From Ceratothoa steindachneri (Eukaryota; Arthropoda; Malacostraca; Isopoda; Cymothoidae), in NCBI GenBank assembly GCA_963969495.1, contig OZ018326.1, positions 180,151,497 through 180,215,496 of the forward strand: a DNA stretch of 64,000 bases. Reading direction: 5' to 3'. Shown piece by piece: positions 26,635-38,310 of this stretch. Below the pieces are notes generated by a model. The model was not told the DNA's origin, searched no databases, and worked only from the letters and a program-made list of their open reading frames with translations. How positions within the stretch are numbered: position 1 is the first letter of the stretch; every line of letters starts with the position of its first letter. A program made the position numbers and the translations under genes.

Positions 26635-26703
26635 TACACACATAAGGAAAAGAAGAAATAAAAGGATCATCATTGTAAAAAAAGGAAAAAAAGATCTGGA
26701 ATA

Positions 26704-28835
26704 TTTTTTTCTTCTTCTTCTTAACGTTTAACGTCACTATGTTCGTCTTTCCTCGGAGGGTTGGACGTTTGATAGCTGATCTCCACCTCTCACGATTATA
26801 AACCAACTCTTCGCTAACAGCGAGGTTTACACATCCTCCTTAACACAATCCCTCCATGCTTTCCTTGGCCCTTCCTTTAGGCGCTTTAGCATTCACCACC
26901 ATAGGATCCCTATAGGATCATCAGGCTCTGCTCTCATCACATGACCATACCACCTGTCTCTCTCTTATCAGTCTAGATTTAATATCTTCCAAACTACACC
27001 TATTCCTCACTTCCTCATTTGTAATTTCATCCTGCCACTTGACTCCAGCCATATATCATCTCATCATTCTGTTATCACTACTCTTTCTGATCGATATAAC
27101 AAGACTGATCTTACACATACTTCATATGTCTGGGCTCTAACTTTCAGTGGTAGGCCTTTGTTCACCAATACACTTGCAACTCTGTCTCTAACAGCCCTCG
27201 CCACTCCAGCTTCGCAGTCCAGAATATCTCCCAAATAGCAGAAATATTCCACTTCCTCCAGCCTACCACTCTCCACCTCTCACACAGTATCCTTCTCCTC
27301 GTCAACTTCCTCAACGCACTTTGGACATCTAAACTGCTGCACCCCACTAACTCTTCTCAACCCTGAACATCTTTTACTGGCACCACTTATTGCACTCCCT
27401 GCAGAGAACTGAATTTGACCCTACAAACTTCACATGGCCACCATCCAGATTGAATATTTTTCTTTCCCTTTTTTCCTGTTATCATTGCTTTTGTCTTGTC
27501 CATATTCACCTTTAAACCCCTCTTTCCCATCTCTCTCTTCCACAAATTAGACTTCATTATCACCCTCGCCTTAGTGTCTGCCGTTAGAACCAGATCATCG
27601 GCATATAGTAAGTCCCATGTGCTTGCCTCGCCGCACTCCCTAGTGGACTCCTCTATCACTATAATAAACAGAAGGGGGCTAAGGGTTGATCCCTGGTGTA
27701 CTCCCACTCCTATATCAAAATGTTCTGAAAGCCCATTTATCACTTTTACCCGAGATGTTGATCTATCATACAATACCATAACGAGTCTAACCAGCCGCTC
27801 ATGGACCCCTCGTCTTCTTAAGGCCCACCGTATCACGATCCTTGGAACTCTTTCGAATGCCTTTTCCAAATCCGCAAAGATGTGATCCAACCTCTTTTGT
27901 TCTTCGCACGATACTTCTTTTGGAGTTGCGTCCGTTGTTGATTCGCCAGGACGAAAGCAGAATTGTCTGGCTCCAACACTTACCATCTGCCTCAACCGCC
28001 GTCCAGTATTCTTTCAAATACTCTCATGGCATGTTCCAGCAGCCCCACCCCTCTGTACTTTCCACACTGCAGTACATCCCCTTTGCCTTTATAAATCGGC
28101 CCAGTCAAGCTCCTGCACCAATCCTCGGGTAACGTTTCCCCCTCCATAACCATTGCAAATATACCAGTTAATTCTTCTATTACCAAATTTCCCGGAGCCT
28201 TTATTATCTTACCACTTTTCATTGATATCAATGCTTCTTCTGCTTCACTTTTACTTATCTCTTGTATCTGTCCCTCAATTGGAGTTCCCTCTTCTTCCTC
28301 ATACGGATTTTCTTCATTTAATAATTCCTCAAAATACTCCCTCCATCTATCCCTTACCTGTCTTTCTTTAACTTTAACATGTCCATTTTTATCCCTTATT
28401 ACTCTTGCTCCAACTACATCCTTCTTTCCCTTTTCATCTTCTTTGACACTCTAAACATCTTATTTCTTCGTCAGATGTATTCAATTCTTCACTCCAGTTA
28501 ATCCATTCACTCATTTTGGCCTCGGCCACCTTTCATTTTGCTAAATTTGTTAATCCTCGTTATCTTTCTCTATCTTCTTCATTTCCACATCTTGTAAACC
28601 TTCGTCTTTTCAATTATTACACTCTGAACACCTCATTCCACCACCACGTTTCCCTCTCCTTTGCTCGATGCCACATATTATTTAGGCGCTTTTCATTACT
28701 GCTTCCTTACATTTTTCGCAGCTCCTTTCGTGCCCACTTTTCCTATTTACCACTTGTTCATACTCTCTTCTCAGGTTTTCGTCCTTTAGGCTCCATACTT
28801 TGATCTTATTTCCCATTTTTACTCTTTTCCTTACT
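26704..28835 (-). mobile_element. RTE-like LINE, 5'-truncated, with perfect 14-bp TSD
   Basis: The flanks AAAGATCTGGAATA at 26690-26703 and 28836-28849 are identical. The element reads leftward and ends in an (AAG)n-type tail at 26704-26720. Translation shows a truncated N-terminal part (KVWSLKDENLRREYE near 28790), then a pre-RT segment, PIYKGKGDVLQCGKYRGV (28030-28130) and GARQFCFRPGESTTDA. Next come DLEKAFERVPR, the catalytic box LLYADDLVL (about 27600) and GKKMDKTKA-like sequence; a C-terminal block includes YFCYLGDILDC. Stops and shifts separate these pieces. The motif pattern matches RTE/Proto2-type elements; the clade label is inference. The endonuclease is missing because of the 5' truncation. 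Confidence 0.88.
27387..27995 (-). pseudogene. RT core of the RTE-like LINE
   Basis: This is a 202-codon open block covering the RT fingers and palm: QFCFRPGESTTDA, DLEKAFERVPR, HQGSTLSPLLF and LLYADDLVL with both catalytic aspartates present. Upstream (27992-28231) and downstream (27064-27347) blocks belong to the same protein in other frames, so the polyprotein is interrupted at both ends of this core. Confidence 0.85.
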
Positions 28836-28849
28836 AAAGATCTGGAATA

Positions 28850-29101
28850 CGTGGAGAGATAAACGGTCAAATGTAAAAAAAAGTAATGAGAATACTTGAA
28901 GAAAAGAAAGTCATTTGTAAACAAAGATCGGAAATGCAAAAAAATAAAGTCAATTATCTTAAAAAGCATCAGAAACATTAAAATTTCTAAGACCATTCGT
29001 CGTAAAATGTCAACTGTAAAAAAAAGGAAAAGATCGATACTAATAAAAGATAAAATGATAAAACCCGTAAAATAGATTGAGAGTAGGTAAAAAATAAAAG
29101 G
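28850..29101. other. AT-rich intron spacer
   Basis: No coding or repeat match beyond A-rich sequence between the RTE element and the J fragment. Confidence 0.4.
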
Positions 29102-29224
29102 TCAGTCCCGAAGAGCCAAGACCTCCTTCTCCAAAAGGAATATGGGACACGAACGCGAAGCCGCGCTATGGGAACCTCCACAATTGGCGCAACATTCATG
29201 ATTCCCACAAGAGGAGCCATGATA
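29102..29224 (-). pseudogene. LINE J ORF1, C-terminal piece (second and third knuckles)
   Basis: Minus-strand Gag sequence reading SSCGNHECCANCGGSHSAAS, then SCPIFLLEKEVLAL and a TGA at 29102-29104. It carries the last Cys of one knuckle and the next CANC..H knuckle. It is the direct continuation of the piece at 30155-30492, interrupted by the mariner. The pattern matches arthropod I/Jockey-type LINE ORF1 proteins and differs clearly from the I-A to I-E family. Confidence 0.8.
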
Positions 29225-30154
29225 TGAGGGGCGGTCAATAGGTTTTGCGAATCGGTAGGGCAAAACAGAGGAAGGGGGATGACTGTTTGTGGGGGTGTTA
29301 GGACAAGTTATGACAAGTCAGGACCTGCAGCCGCACGCTCCTGCCTCGTCTATTTAAGAAGCAGTAGCTGATCGCATATCGTCAGTCACAAATATTTCAA
29401 CAATGGAGAAGGTTGAGCACCGCGCAGTGATCAAATTTTGACCATGGAAGGCAAGAATGCAAAAGAAATCCATGAACGCATGGTTGCAGTGTACACTGAC
29501 ACCACCCCTTCCTATGCAACCATTGCTTGCTGGAATAGGGAGTTCCGCCATGGTCGTGAGTCCCTTGAAGATGACCCCCGTCCAAGACGCCCGTCAGACG
29601 TGACCAACGAGGACAATGTGGCCCGTGTGGAGAGGATGATCCTCGAAAATCGACGGGTGAAGGTCGAAGAAATCGAGCGAGAACTTGGAATATCACATGA
29701 AAGTGTTATCAACATCATCCACGACAATTTGGCCATGACCAAGGTCTCTGCCCGTTGGGTCCCTAGAAACCTCACGCCCCATGATCAATTCAACGTCGTC
29801 AAAGTCCACAAGGCCAGAGTTGCACAAGCTGCCCTGCGCGAGTGCGGATTCGAGGAGCTCAACCATCCCCCCTACAGTCCAGATCTTGCCCCTAGCGACT
29901 ACTTTCTATTCCGCCAGCTCAAGGCTGTACTGCGTGGACGCCGGTTTGGGAACGATGAAGATGCCCAGCTCGCCGTCCAGGAGTGGATTGAACAGCAGTC
30001 GGGAGATTTCTGGTTGTCGGGAATTCAAAGCCTCAAGGACAAGTGGCGCAAGTGCATTGAAGTCGAGGGTAGTTATATTGAAAAATAATAAAACACTTTT
30101 CCTCATATCTCGTTTCCTTATATCCGAATTGCAAAACTTATTGACCGCCCCTCG
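29225..30154 (+). mobile_element. Mariner transposon, internally deleted, inserted in J ORF1
   Basis: The inverted ends TGAGGGGCGGTCAATA (left) and CGAGGGGCGGTCAATA (right, read inward) are bounded by TA at 29223-29224 and 30155-30156. The element is about 930 bp, shorter than the ~1.3 kb of full mariners. It splits the zinc-knuckle coding sequence of J, whose two halves meet in frame if the mariner and one TA are taken out. It carries a defective transposase and could only move if supplied with enzyme in trans. Confidence 0.93.
29403..30088 (+). pseudogene. Mariner transposase, frameshifted and missing most of its catalytic core
   Basis: The start ATG at 29403 gives MEKVEHRAVIKF and then a stop at 29439-29441. 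The T4 run there is one base short, and the protein continues in another frame from 29438 (MEGKNAKEIHERMV). The two helix-turn-helix regions are intact (RESLEDDPRPRRPSD, GISHESVINIIHDN), as is WVPRNLTPHDQF. At about 29807 it jumps to HKARVAQAALRECG, so the first catalytic Asp, the second Asp and about 110-130 residues between are gone. The end is kept: HPPYSPDLAPSDYFLF with the third Asp, and a C-terminus ending SYIEK. The DNA-binding half could still bind inverted repeats. Confidence 0.92.
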
Positions 30155-30492
30155 TACGGCAACGCACAGGCCACACAGCGACGAGCTTGCCTACAATTGC
30201 TGCCCATATGGCCAAACTGGTGGCAATTAACACGTCCTAGGAGCTCGACATAACGGGACACAGGGAGACGAAGATAACCAGCACGAACGAACTGGGGCAG
30301 ATCCTGACGCTCAAAGGTCACGATGAGCGTACTCGTAGGAACCTTAGCGGGACCAACGGACTTAGACACCCTATAAACGTCCGTAACCCTCTGGTACGAA
30401 AGTTTATCCTTTAGTCTCTAGACATAGAGCAGTAATTCGTTGGAGCGAATCACTCTCTTAACAAAATTAAGACCAGGGTGGGGCACAGCCGA
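30155..30492 (-). pseudogene. LINE J ORF1, middle piece (first knuckle)
   Basis: From the I-E boundary leftward, the minus strand reads VPHPGLNFVKRVIRS, a TAG stop, then RVTDVYRVSKSVGPAKVPTS, a TLIVTF strand, the knuckle CHQFGHMGSNC and the start of the next, CVAC. This is the nucleic-acid-binding part of a LINE Gag. The piece lies between the mariner (left) and I-E (right). Confidence 0.82.
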
Positions 30493-30729
30493 TTTTTTTT
30501 AAGGGGCTATCTGGCACCTGCTCACTTAGGCATAAGTCGCCGCAAACAAACAACCTAGTTATAGGCTAATTTAAAATAAAAAATTAAACAGAAAACAACA
30601 ATAAAAGGAAATAACAATTATGAAGCAAGCTCCGGCGTCGGGGGGAGATCCCCCTCCACCCCGCGTAGGAGCGTGTGACCTAGAAAGAAAACAATAACAA
30701 TAACGAAAACAAAAACAACAAAACGTAGT

Positions 30730-33700
30730 TAAAAGAAAGGAGGAAGGCCGGCCTCCCCCCCAAAGTCTATCAGTCCACCAGTCAATATGCACGAACTCGT
30801 CCCGAGTACAAAGGACAGGCGGTAGCGACTCCGCCCATCCCGGTACCGGGACAGGTAACGTGCGCGAAGATCACCCAGACTGGGACATTCGACAAGAATG
30901 TGCCGAACAGTCTGGGGGACGACGCAGTCGTCGCAATAGGGCGCAGGCGAGCGCTCCATCAAATAACGATGCGTCACACGAGTGTACGATTCAGAGAAGA
31001 CAGAAAGCGACCTGAAGCCGTCTCGGCATTAGGGGATAGGTACATGGGAACAGTCGCGGCGCAATGGCACGTAACTTTAAGTTCAGTTCGGCAGTCTCTC
31101 ATCTTCTTTGCCAAGCAGTCCGAAGAGCCCCGCCCGTATTCCTGCCATGTAGACGGTGTAAGGAAGAGCGAAACGCTGGTCCGGTAGCAGAGTCCTCGCG
31201 GCCTCTTTGGCGCGCTCATTCCCCGCAATTACTAAATGTCCAGGAACCCAGCAGAAGATAATCTCGACATCTGCCCGGCTCGCCAAAACCGTGGCGTCAC
31301 GGATATCGCGAACCAGGGGGTGCAGAGATTCCAATGCTCCGAGAGCACTCAAGGGGCTTTGCGAGTCGCTATAGATCACAATCCGGTCTCCGAACCAGGC
31401 ACGTCAAGTAATCTCCTGTACCGAGTGGTGTATTGCCACCAGCTCGGCCGTGAAGACAGACGCAGCGCCTGGCAGAGCCCCGCTGACTTCAAACAGAGGG
31501 GATACGGCGTGGAAGCCGAAAAACTATTAAGACTTAAAGCCATTCGTACACTGGCACGGTTCTAGCGTGACACGAGGTGTGCTCCAAAAAGGTCGAAAGC
31601 AATACTCCAGGCGCTGTACAAGCTTTGGGAGTGGAGGCATGGCGACAAATAGCCAAATGTGGTAGCCTACAGGGTGGCCTCCTGCGCAAAACCAGGGGTG
31701 CCACGGGCCCGAGAGCTATACCTAGCTGTCAAAGGAGTTTCATGTCCCTAAACCCAAAGGGCTTAGGGTATGACTGGCGTCTCTCGGCGGCGTAGGAAAC
31801 GTCGAGATCAGCTGCGGATGCAGTGAGAGCTGTTATCGACTGAGGGAGGCGCCGGGTTCGCGCGGACAGGCGAGTGATGCACTGCACGTGGCCTAGAGCG
31901 AGTTGCATCTCCCCAGCATCGACCAACAGGCTCTCAATGGGGAGAGTGCAGAAGGCATCGGTAGCAACGCGAAGGCCGGTGTGGTTGATCGAGTCCACCT
32001 TCCGCAATAAACGCTCGGCTGCGGATGCATAAAACTCGCATCCGAAGTCAAGTTTCGAACGAACAAAGGATCGATAAAAAAGTAGGGCAGTAGCACTATC
32101 AGCACCCCAAGCGCTGAACGTCACGAAACGGAGAATATCCATGGCGCGGGAACAAGAGACCCTAAGGCTGCGAATATGAGCCTCCCAGGTGAGGCGTTGA
32201 TCAAATACAAGACCAAGGAAACGGTGCGATTCAACCACATCCGGCGCAACCCATTAAGAAACAAGTCTGGGTCGGGGTGGAGCCGTGGATGGCGGCAGAA
32301 GTGTTCCACCTTAGTCTTGACCAGGGAAAACCGAAACCTGTGCGCTTCGGGATAGCGAGATACGCAGTTCAATTGCTGTTGGATTCGACGCTCCAGAGTT
32401 AGCATCTGGGCCGCGCCAAAAGAGATCGAAAGGTCGTCCACGTAGAGCGTAGCGAGAACATCTTCCGGCAGCACCGAGGTGATGCCGTTGATGCTCAGGG
32501 CAAAGAGTGTGACACTGAGGACACTTCCTGCGGAACACCCTCTTACTGCTCCTTTGGGCCGAAGAGGGCTCCTCCCACCCGTGCGCGGAATCGACGATCT
32601 CGCAAAAATTCAGATATAAACATTGGGAGGCGTCCACTGTCCCTCATCGTGTGAAGAGTCTCCATGATACCGTATCGCCATGCGGTATCATAGGCCTTCC
32701 CCAGATCGAAAAACACCGTGGCGTAGTGCTGTCTACGAAGGAAGGCCTCGCAGACGGCATTTTCCAGTCGGAGCAGAGCATCCGACGTAGAGTGGAACTT
32801 GCGAAAGCCACACTGTGCAGAAGACAGATGGCCTACGCTGTCCAGGAAAAAGGCTAGTCTAACATTTACCAATTTCTCCATCAACTTGCACACGCAAGAG
32901 GTTAGAGAGATTGGGTGGAAACCGGTCGGAGTAGAGTGATCTCTCCCAGGTTTGCGAAAGGCGAGCACAGTAGCGATTCACCAGGAATCTGGAAGAAGAC
33001 CCTCCACCCAGATCCTGTTGAACAAATCTAACAGAAAGGCCATGCCTCGCTCACCCAGGTGTCGAAGCATGGCGTACGGGACATCGTCCGGAACATGGGC
33101 TGTTTCCGCGCACGAAGCAAGAGCGGAGCGCAACTTACTCAAAGTAAACTTGTCGTTGAAGGGTTCTCCGCCTCTGGAGGTAAAGTCCAGCCGGCGGCCT
33201 TCCGCGACATCACGACGTGCATTGAATGCTGGCGGAGCAGCATCCCGGCTAGAGAATGGGAAAAAAGAAGTCGCGAAGGATTCCGCCACTGACGCGGGGC
33301 CGAGATTGCGGTCCTCCATTCTCCTGGAGAACGGGAGGAAAGGTCCTGCGAGAACTTGCCCCGAATCCTTTTGACTCGCTAACACACCTCTGCTAAAGGG
33401 GTCTTCCCGTTAAGTGAAGACACGTATGCCCCAAGAAGAGCGGCGGGCGTGCTTCGAAATATACCGGAACCTAGCACTACCCGACGAAATTAACCAACAG
33501 TGAAATCGTTCGGGAGGTGCTTATAGCGCATGTAGGCATAACGCTTGTGTTTGAGGGCCGTCTCACACTCAGCCGATCACCATGGGAATGGTTGGCGTGA
33601 GAAACGTCCAGACGTTCTAGGAAGAGTAGTGAGGCCCGCGGCGATGAGGAGGCCGGAGAAGAACTCAACGGCCTCATCTATCGACCTAAACTCCTCGACT

Positions 33701-34530
33701 GAGATAGAGAATTCAGTCATTTCATGAAATGCAGGCCACCATGCCCGCGCCAAGCACCACCAAGTGGGGCTCTCAGGCAGCAGTTGCCCTGAAAATTATA
33801 TTTGAATGGGAAAGTGATCACTACCATGGAGGTCATCAACCACCCCCCAATCAAAATCAGAGTGCATCTGAAGAGCACAAAGATAGGTCAAGGCAAGAAA
33901 ATGAAGCGGTTCTCGGAAAGTGATGCGTAAACTCATCCACGTTTAGGACACCCACCTCAAGCTATTTGATCAGATCGGAATGGACTTTTCCCCTGGGATT
34001 TATTGAGTAATCTCCCCAGAGAGGATGCCTACCGTTCAGATCTCCAAGCAAGAGAGAGGGCCTCGGCAACCGTGCCACGAATGGCGGAAGTCCCCAGCGC
34101 TGAAGTCAGCTGACGGTGGAATGTACGCAGAAATGATAGTATACCTCCTATCCAGGTCCAGCTGCACAGCCACTGCCTGAAAGGATGTATCTAAAGTGAA
34201 AATATGAACGGAGATATCATGCCGGGTGTAAACCGCACATCCCCCAGCCCGGCCATCCCGTGGTGGTGGGGTCGCAAGACCCTTATACCCGGGAGGGAGG
34301 GCAGGGGGCACGCACCTAGCATGGTCTGCTGCAGAAAAATAGCTGACGGGGAACGGGACAAGACGAGCCTCCGCTACTCCTCCCAGTTGGCCCGGAGTCC
34401 ACGGCAATTCCATTGAAGGAATATGCCCTCCAGGCCTAGGTCGGAGGAGCCGCGGGGGCCCTCCTCGAACAGAAGACCCTCACGGAAATGGCCGTACGCT
34501 ACCCGGAGGCAGAACCCCAGGCGCTGTTGG
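30730..34530 (-). pseudogene. I-E ORF2, all domains present but frameshifted
   Basis: The endonuclease is at about 33790-34440 with QWN-type start, SDH-type end and a disrupted centre. RT is at about 32240-33720, with FRPISL-like motif (FHPISLTSCVCKLM), DLGKAYDTAW and an intact YVDD at 32433-32444. It keeps the 23 bases that I-A and I-C have lost after this box. The RT C-terminal part is at 31729-32238. RNase H is at about 31083-31560 with YSDSQS and CWVPGH, but it reads NERAKEA near 31203-31217, lacking the last catalytic Asp. The Cys/His end is at 30729-30977. At least four frame changes interrupt it. Confidence 0.85.
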
Positions 34531-36548
34531 CCGGACAAAGCGCTGAAGGCGCTGTCGCCTTCGAGGAGTTATTTGGGGAGGTTGGGCTCGCTATGTGAGT
34601 CTTTTCCTCCCTCCGCCTCAAAACCTTAGATGGGCGTTGAGGCTTAGGAAACGAAGGGCCCTCTTTTCGAGGAACCACCGTCTTCGAGCAACTCGCTCCA
34701 CCACTAGGCGTGGGCGAAGGAGCCGAAGCTCCTTTGTTGTTGTCCTCCTTTCGGGAGACAGCTTTAAGAACCCAGGAAGATGGTCTGGCGACCAACTTCA
34801 GGGGTGTTGCCTCCTGTGAGTCTAACGACTCGGTGGAGGAGCGTGGCCGTTTCGCCTTACAGGAAACAGTCACGCTGGGAAAAGAGGGGGGAGGCCTGGG
34901 TTTAGCCGGGGGTGGGTATGAACCCTTTTAGCCGCCAGATTTACCAGGGAAGCGCCCGGGTTGAGTAGAGCCAGCAGAAGGGCTCCGAATGGGCGCGGAA
35001 ACAACCGTGCTCCTTGGCCTGGATGGGCCAGGAGCAGAGGGTGCCTTTCTAACTATTGAGGCATATGACGTCCCAGGCAGAGCCGGGCGCGACAGGACCA
35101 AGTCCTTAGCCTCGCGGAATGAGAGTCGATCCTGGGCCTGAACGGGCAGGATTTTTTTCTCAAGGAGATATGCACCACATTGCTTCGAAGAAGCGGGGTG
35201 CGGCTCTCCGCAATTGACACACTTGGCCACACACGATTTTTAGACTTATCGTGTGCGGCCTTGGAGCAATTTACAGACTTCGGGTGACCCCGACTTTGCA
35301 CGTCTACAAGAACGATTCGTATGGCCGAAGCGGTGACAGCAATAGCACCACCGTGGCAGTGGCACGAATGCCTTCACACTGTAGCGGTACCAACCGGCAC
35401 GCACCGACTCAGGGAGCTTGTCACAGGTTCGACCTTGACCGCCCCATGGTCGGCCAGTTCTAGGGTGATGTCCTCACTGAAGTAGTCAACGAGTTCCCTC
35501 GCATAAACTACTCCTTTCACAAAGTTCATGGTAGAGTGCGGCGTCACACTCACCGGGCTGCTATGAAGTGTCAGAAGAGCACTTATCTTGGCCGCCTCGG
35601 CGAGATTCGCCAGAAGGCTCCCGTCCGAGAAACAGGTCACCTTCGGCTCTCTACCAATTGCACTAGCTAAGGGCTCGAAAACACCAGGAAACCTCTGAAT
35701 GAGGGGCCCCGATGTTATCGAGGCTCCGCCCTGTGCACTTTTGGTCTTAGTCTGGGGCTCCGGACCTGATGGCGCAGAGGGGCCGGATGTGCCGATCTTG
35801 GCTTGTTCGCCTACCAAAGTGGCAGCAGACCAATCCGTCCGCGCAGCCCCCGCGGATGGAGAGGAGCCTTGAGTCTTTTTCTTCTTCTTTTTAGGAGAGG
35901 AGGGCGAGGAATGAACCCACTTCTCACCTCCGCCCGCAGAAGCCCCTAGGCCAGATGGACCTGCCTCAGCCATGTCCTTCTCCGAAATGGATAAGGTCCT
36001 GGTGGTCGCAGGGGAACCGGTTGGAGGAGATCCCTCCCCTCCTTCTACTGCCTCGGAAATCCCAGCCATTTGAGGAGGACCTTGCATAGGGGTGGATTCG
36101 GGTTCGGTGCTTGGCGCCGAGCCCGGAATCCCCCCCCCCCCTCCTGGAAGGCCCTACAGTCTGAGGCTGGGTTGCCTCGAGGACCATGTGGGGAGGCACA
36201 GGCCTTGACCCCGGCAAGGTTTAATATTCTTGCCAGCAGGTCTTTTGAGGGAAGCGACGGAAGGGGCCTGGCTTCCCGCTCCCACCTAACGGGGTTTGCC
36301 CTACCGAGCCGCTTACACGAGGGGCGATCGGCAATGGGCTGCCTGCTGGCTTTCTTGGCAGTCCCCTTGCAAAGAAAAGGAGGGACTGCCGCTGGAAGCA
36401 GGGAGGTGCCCAAAAGCACCTCCAGAGAAGGGGGTGAGGGGAAGTCCCCTACACCCGTAAGCGTAGGAGAGGAGTAAGCCTCCTCTTCGGTCAAAGAAAT
36501 ATAGATTGTTCCCTGTGCAAGCACAAGGGGGAGGGAACCTCCATTTTT
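34428..36548 (-). pseudogene. I-E ORF1, Gag-like, frameshifted
   Basis: Starts at an ATG near 36546, followed within 25 bases by an indel in a C-rich run, as in I-A. The Lys-rich tract (PKKKKKK) is at about 35885-35905. Knuckles are at 35170-35390 in shifted frames. The C-terminal Ser/Pro-rich part is at 34499-34873. Residues around FEP..KRF are shortened by a deletion near 35670. An overlap with ORF2 is kept near 34430-34530. Confidence 0.8.
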
Positions 36549-37052
36549 TCTGTGGAGCTGCCCGAAGGCAGCTCCGTTGATGATACAGGGTGAATTAAGG
36601 GGAGATTTTGATTTTTATCATCATTGGGCATGGTGACCAAAAATTTTCTACGGGACGCAATAGCTCATCACCTCTCGCAGTTGCCCGCACGGCGTAAAAA
36701 GATAGATTGTGAAGAGGAAAGGAAAAGGGATGTGAGGAAGGTATGGGTGGGTATGAAGCAGATTGTTAAAAACCAACCACCCCGACCGCAGCTCAGGGGT
36801 TAGGGAACATTGTCCCTTCCCCCCTCAGCTCCGATCCGGGACGGTTGGCTGAGAATGTCAGCATCTACCCTGTGAAATTAGAGGCTGACCGGAGAAAGTT
36901 GTGGGAGAGGTTGTATGAAAAGCGACGAAGTAGGGGAGAAATACAGACTATCTGAAGGAAGGAAGAGAGGCTAAGCTGGGGCCAGACGGAGCGCTGGATC
37001 CCGTCAGCACGGCGGCCAGGATGGCAAATCGTCGCACCCCTTACGGGGGTGG

Positions 37053-37320
37053 GGGGCACAGCCGAAACCGGGACCCCTGAAACGGAGGACAAATCCCGCA
37101 CAGCGCCACACTGCTCTCGCGAAGATACCTCAACCACTAAATCGCCACTACCACAGGCCCTCATACGGCGGGGTGCACCACCGCGGGACTCAAACTCTTC
37201 ATTCAAATCAAACGCGTCCAGTTTAGAAAGAGGAGACCCAGAAGTGGGATTCAGCACCAGAAAACGAGGATAATCCAAATCAGGATCTGTCTCTTCCGCG
37301 GAAAAGAGGACTTACTGACA
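37053..37320 (-). pseudogene. LINE J ORF1, N-terminal piece
   Basis: The minus strand reads DYPRFLVLNPTSGSPLSKLD, then a Gly-Ser region and SGDLVVEVSSREQCGAV, ending PVSAVP at the I-E boundary. This resembles the N-terminal conserved region of LINE Gag proteins, an RRM-like fold that includes the SGDLLVE motif. It continues in frame at 30492 once I-E and one copy of its target duplication are discounted. The upstream start is not clear; a stop precedes it at about 37318. Confidence 0.78.
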
Positions 37321-38160
37321 GGCGTAGTACGATAACAGCAGACTTCTGGGAGCGTAATATTTTATTATTACCCATATAAAGTAGTTTATAAGGGGGTGCG
37401 AACTCGCGCAGCGCAGTCACTGTCTACCGTCGCAATACCTACTCGGAGCGCCGACCCAACCAGGAGGGTAAGCCTGTCGAACCCTGACCCAACCATCGTT
37501 TTAAAAATGGCCGGCCAACCTCGGAAATTTACCGGTTGGGAAAGCAAAGATCCCCAAGAGCGCCACTCCGGCTCAGGCACCCACCAACCAACACAGGCAG
37601 CACTCAGCCATGGCGTCGCATCCCCTGACGGACAGCTCTGATACACTGAGATCGCCAAACAAACGTACATGGAAGGAAGGTGCAGGGTGAATTGGTACAA
37701 AAGACGAGGTAGGGGTTAGCGGAAGAAGAAAAATGCCAAACTGGAGCTGGACGGCGGCCAAGAGAGCAAATCGCCGTGCCCCTTACAGGGAGGTCGTACT
37801 AATCGTCGACACGATGACCAGGATATGGATCTGTTGTGGCAGAGCAAGAGACGGGAGCCCAGACTTGTAGTTGGCCTGACAGCCAACAAGGCAGTAAAGC
37901 CCACCCTCCATAACCCATACAGCCTTATGGATCTGAGACTGATGGCAGGAATATGGCGATCCCAGCACAGGCACGGGAGAGGTCGGTGCGGCAAACCCGA
38001 TCTTCACATTAATTGCGCCCCAACGTCCAGGACTCGAGTCCTGGTTTCTTGCGATCTGCGGGCCTTGTTTATAGAGGTTCCACATCCTCTCTTCTGATAC
38101 GGCATGAGGTAGCTGCTTAGGACCTTAAATCTAGGAAAGGGGATTAGGAGGTAGTAGTAA
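37321..38160. other. Possible J leader and a diverged I leader fragment (37690-37800)
   Basis: No coding match. The segment at about 37690-37800 aligns by eye with the I 5' leader (GACGAGGTAGGGG, GGACGGCGGCCA, CAAATCGCCG, CCCCTTAC). It is therefore a diverged leader fragment in minus orientation. The GC-rich stretch at 37385-37560 may be leader of J, which is inference only. Confidence 0.45.
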
Positions 38161-38164
38161 AAAG

Positions 38165-38310
38165 AGGAATGTTGAGAGGGAGCGCACCAACAACTTCCCC
38201 CAGCCCCGTTAGTATTCAAGTCACTCCAGTGGGGGCTTCCCTAATTTACACTCAGTCTGGGAGGATGTGCAACTCCTCCAGGTACACAGGGTACCCCCCT
38301 GCGGGAAAGT
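38165..38310. repeat. Dispersed repeat R, copy 1
   Basis: The segment carries AGCGCACCAACAACTTCCCC, CCCGTTAGTATTCAAGTCA, TTCCCTAATTTACACTCAG and GTGCAACTCCTCCAGG. These blocks recur in order at 39105-39240 and in part at 50880-51003, with a weaker relative at 38825-39010. I do not recognise the family. Confidence 0.6.

Larger units (their letters stand above)
30493..37052 (-). mobile_element. I-type LINE copy I-E, full length, inserted in J ORF1
   Basis: 6.56 kb in minus orientation. The poly(A) (T8) is at 30493-30500 and the 5' leader end lies near 37041-37052. The direct repeat GGGGCACAGCCGA at 30480-30492 and 37053-37065 is its target-site duplication. It is the only copy here with all domains present in order, though frameshifts and stops break both ORFs. 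The leader lacks about 130 bp near 36690 that I-A and I-C have. Host sequence on both sides is the Gag of element J. Confidence 0.92.
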
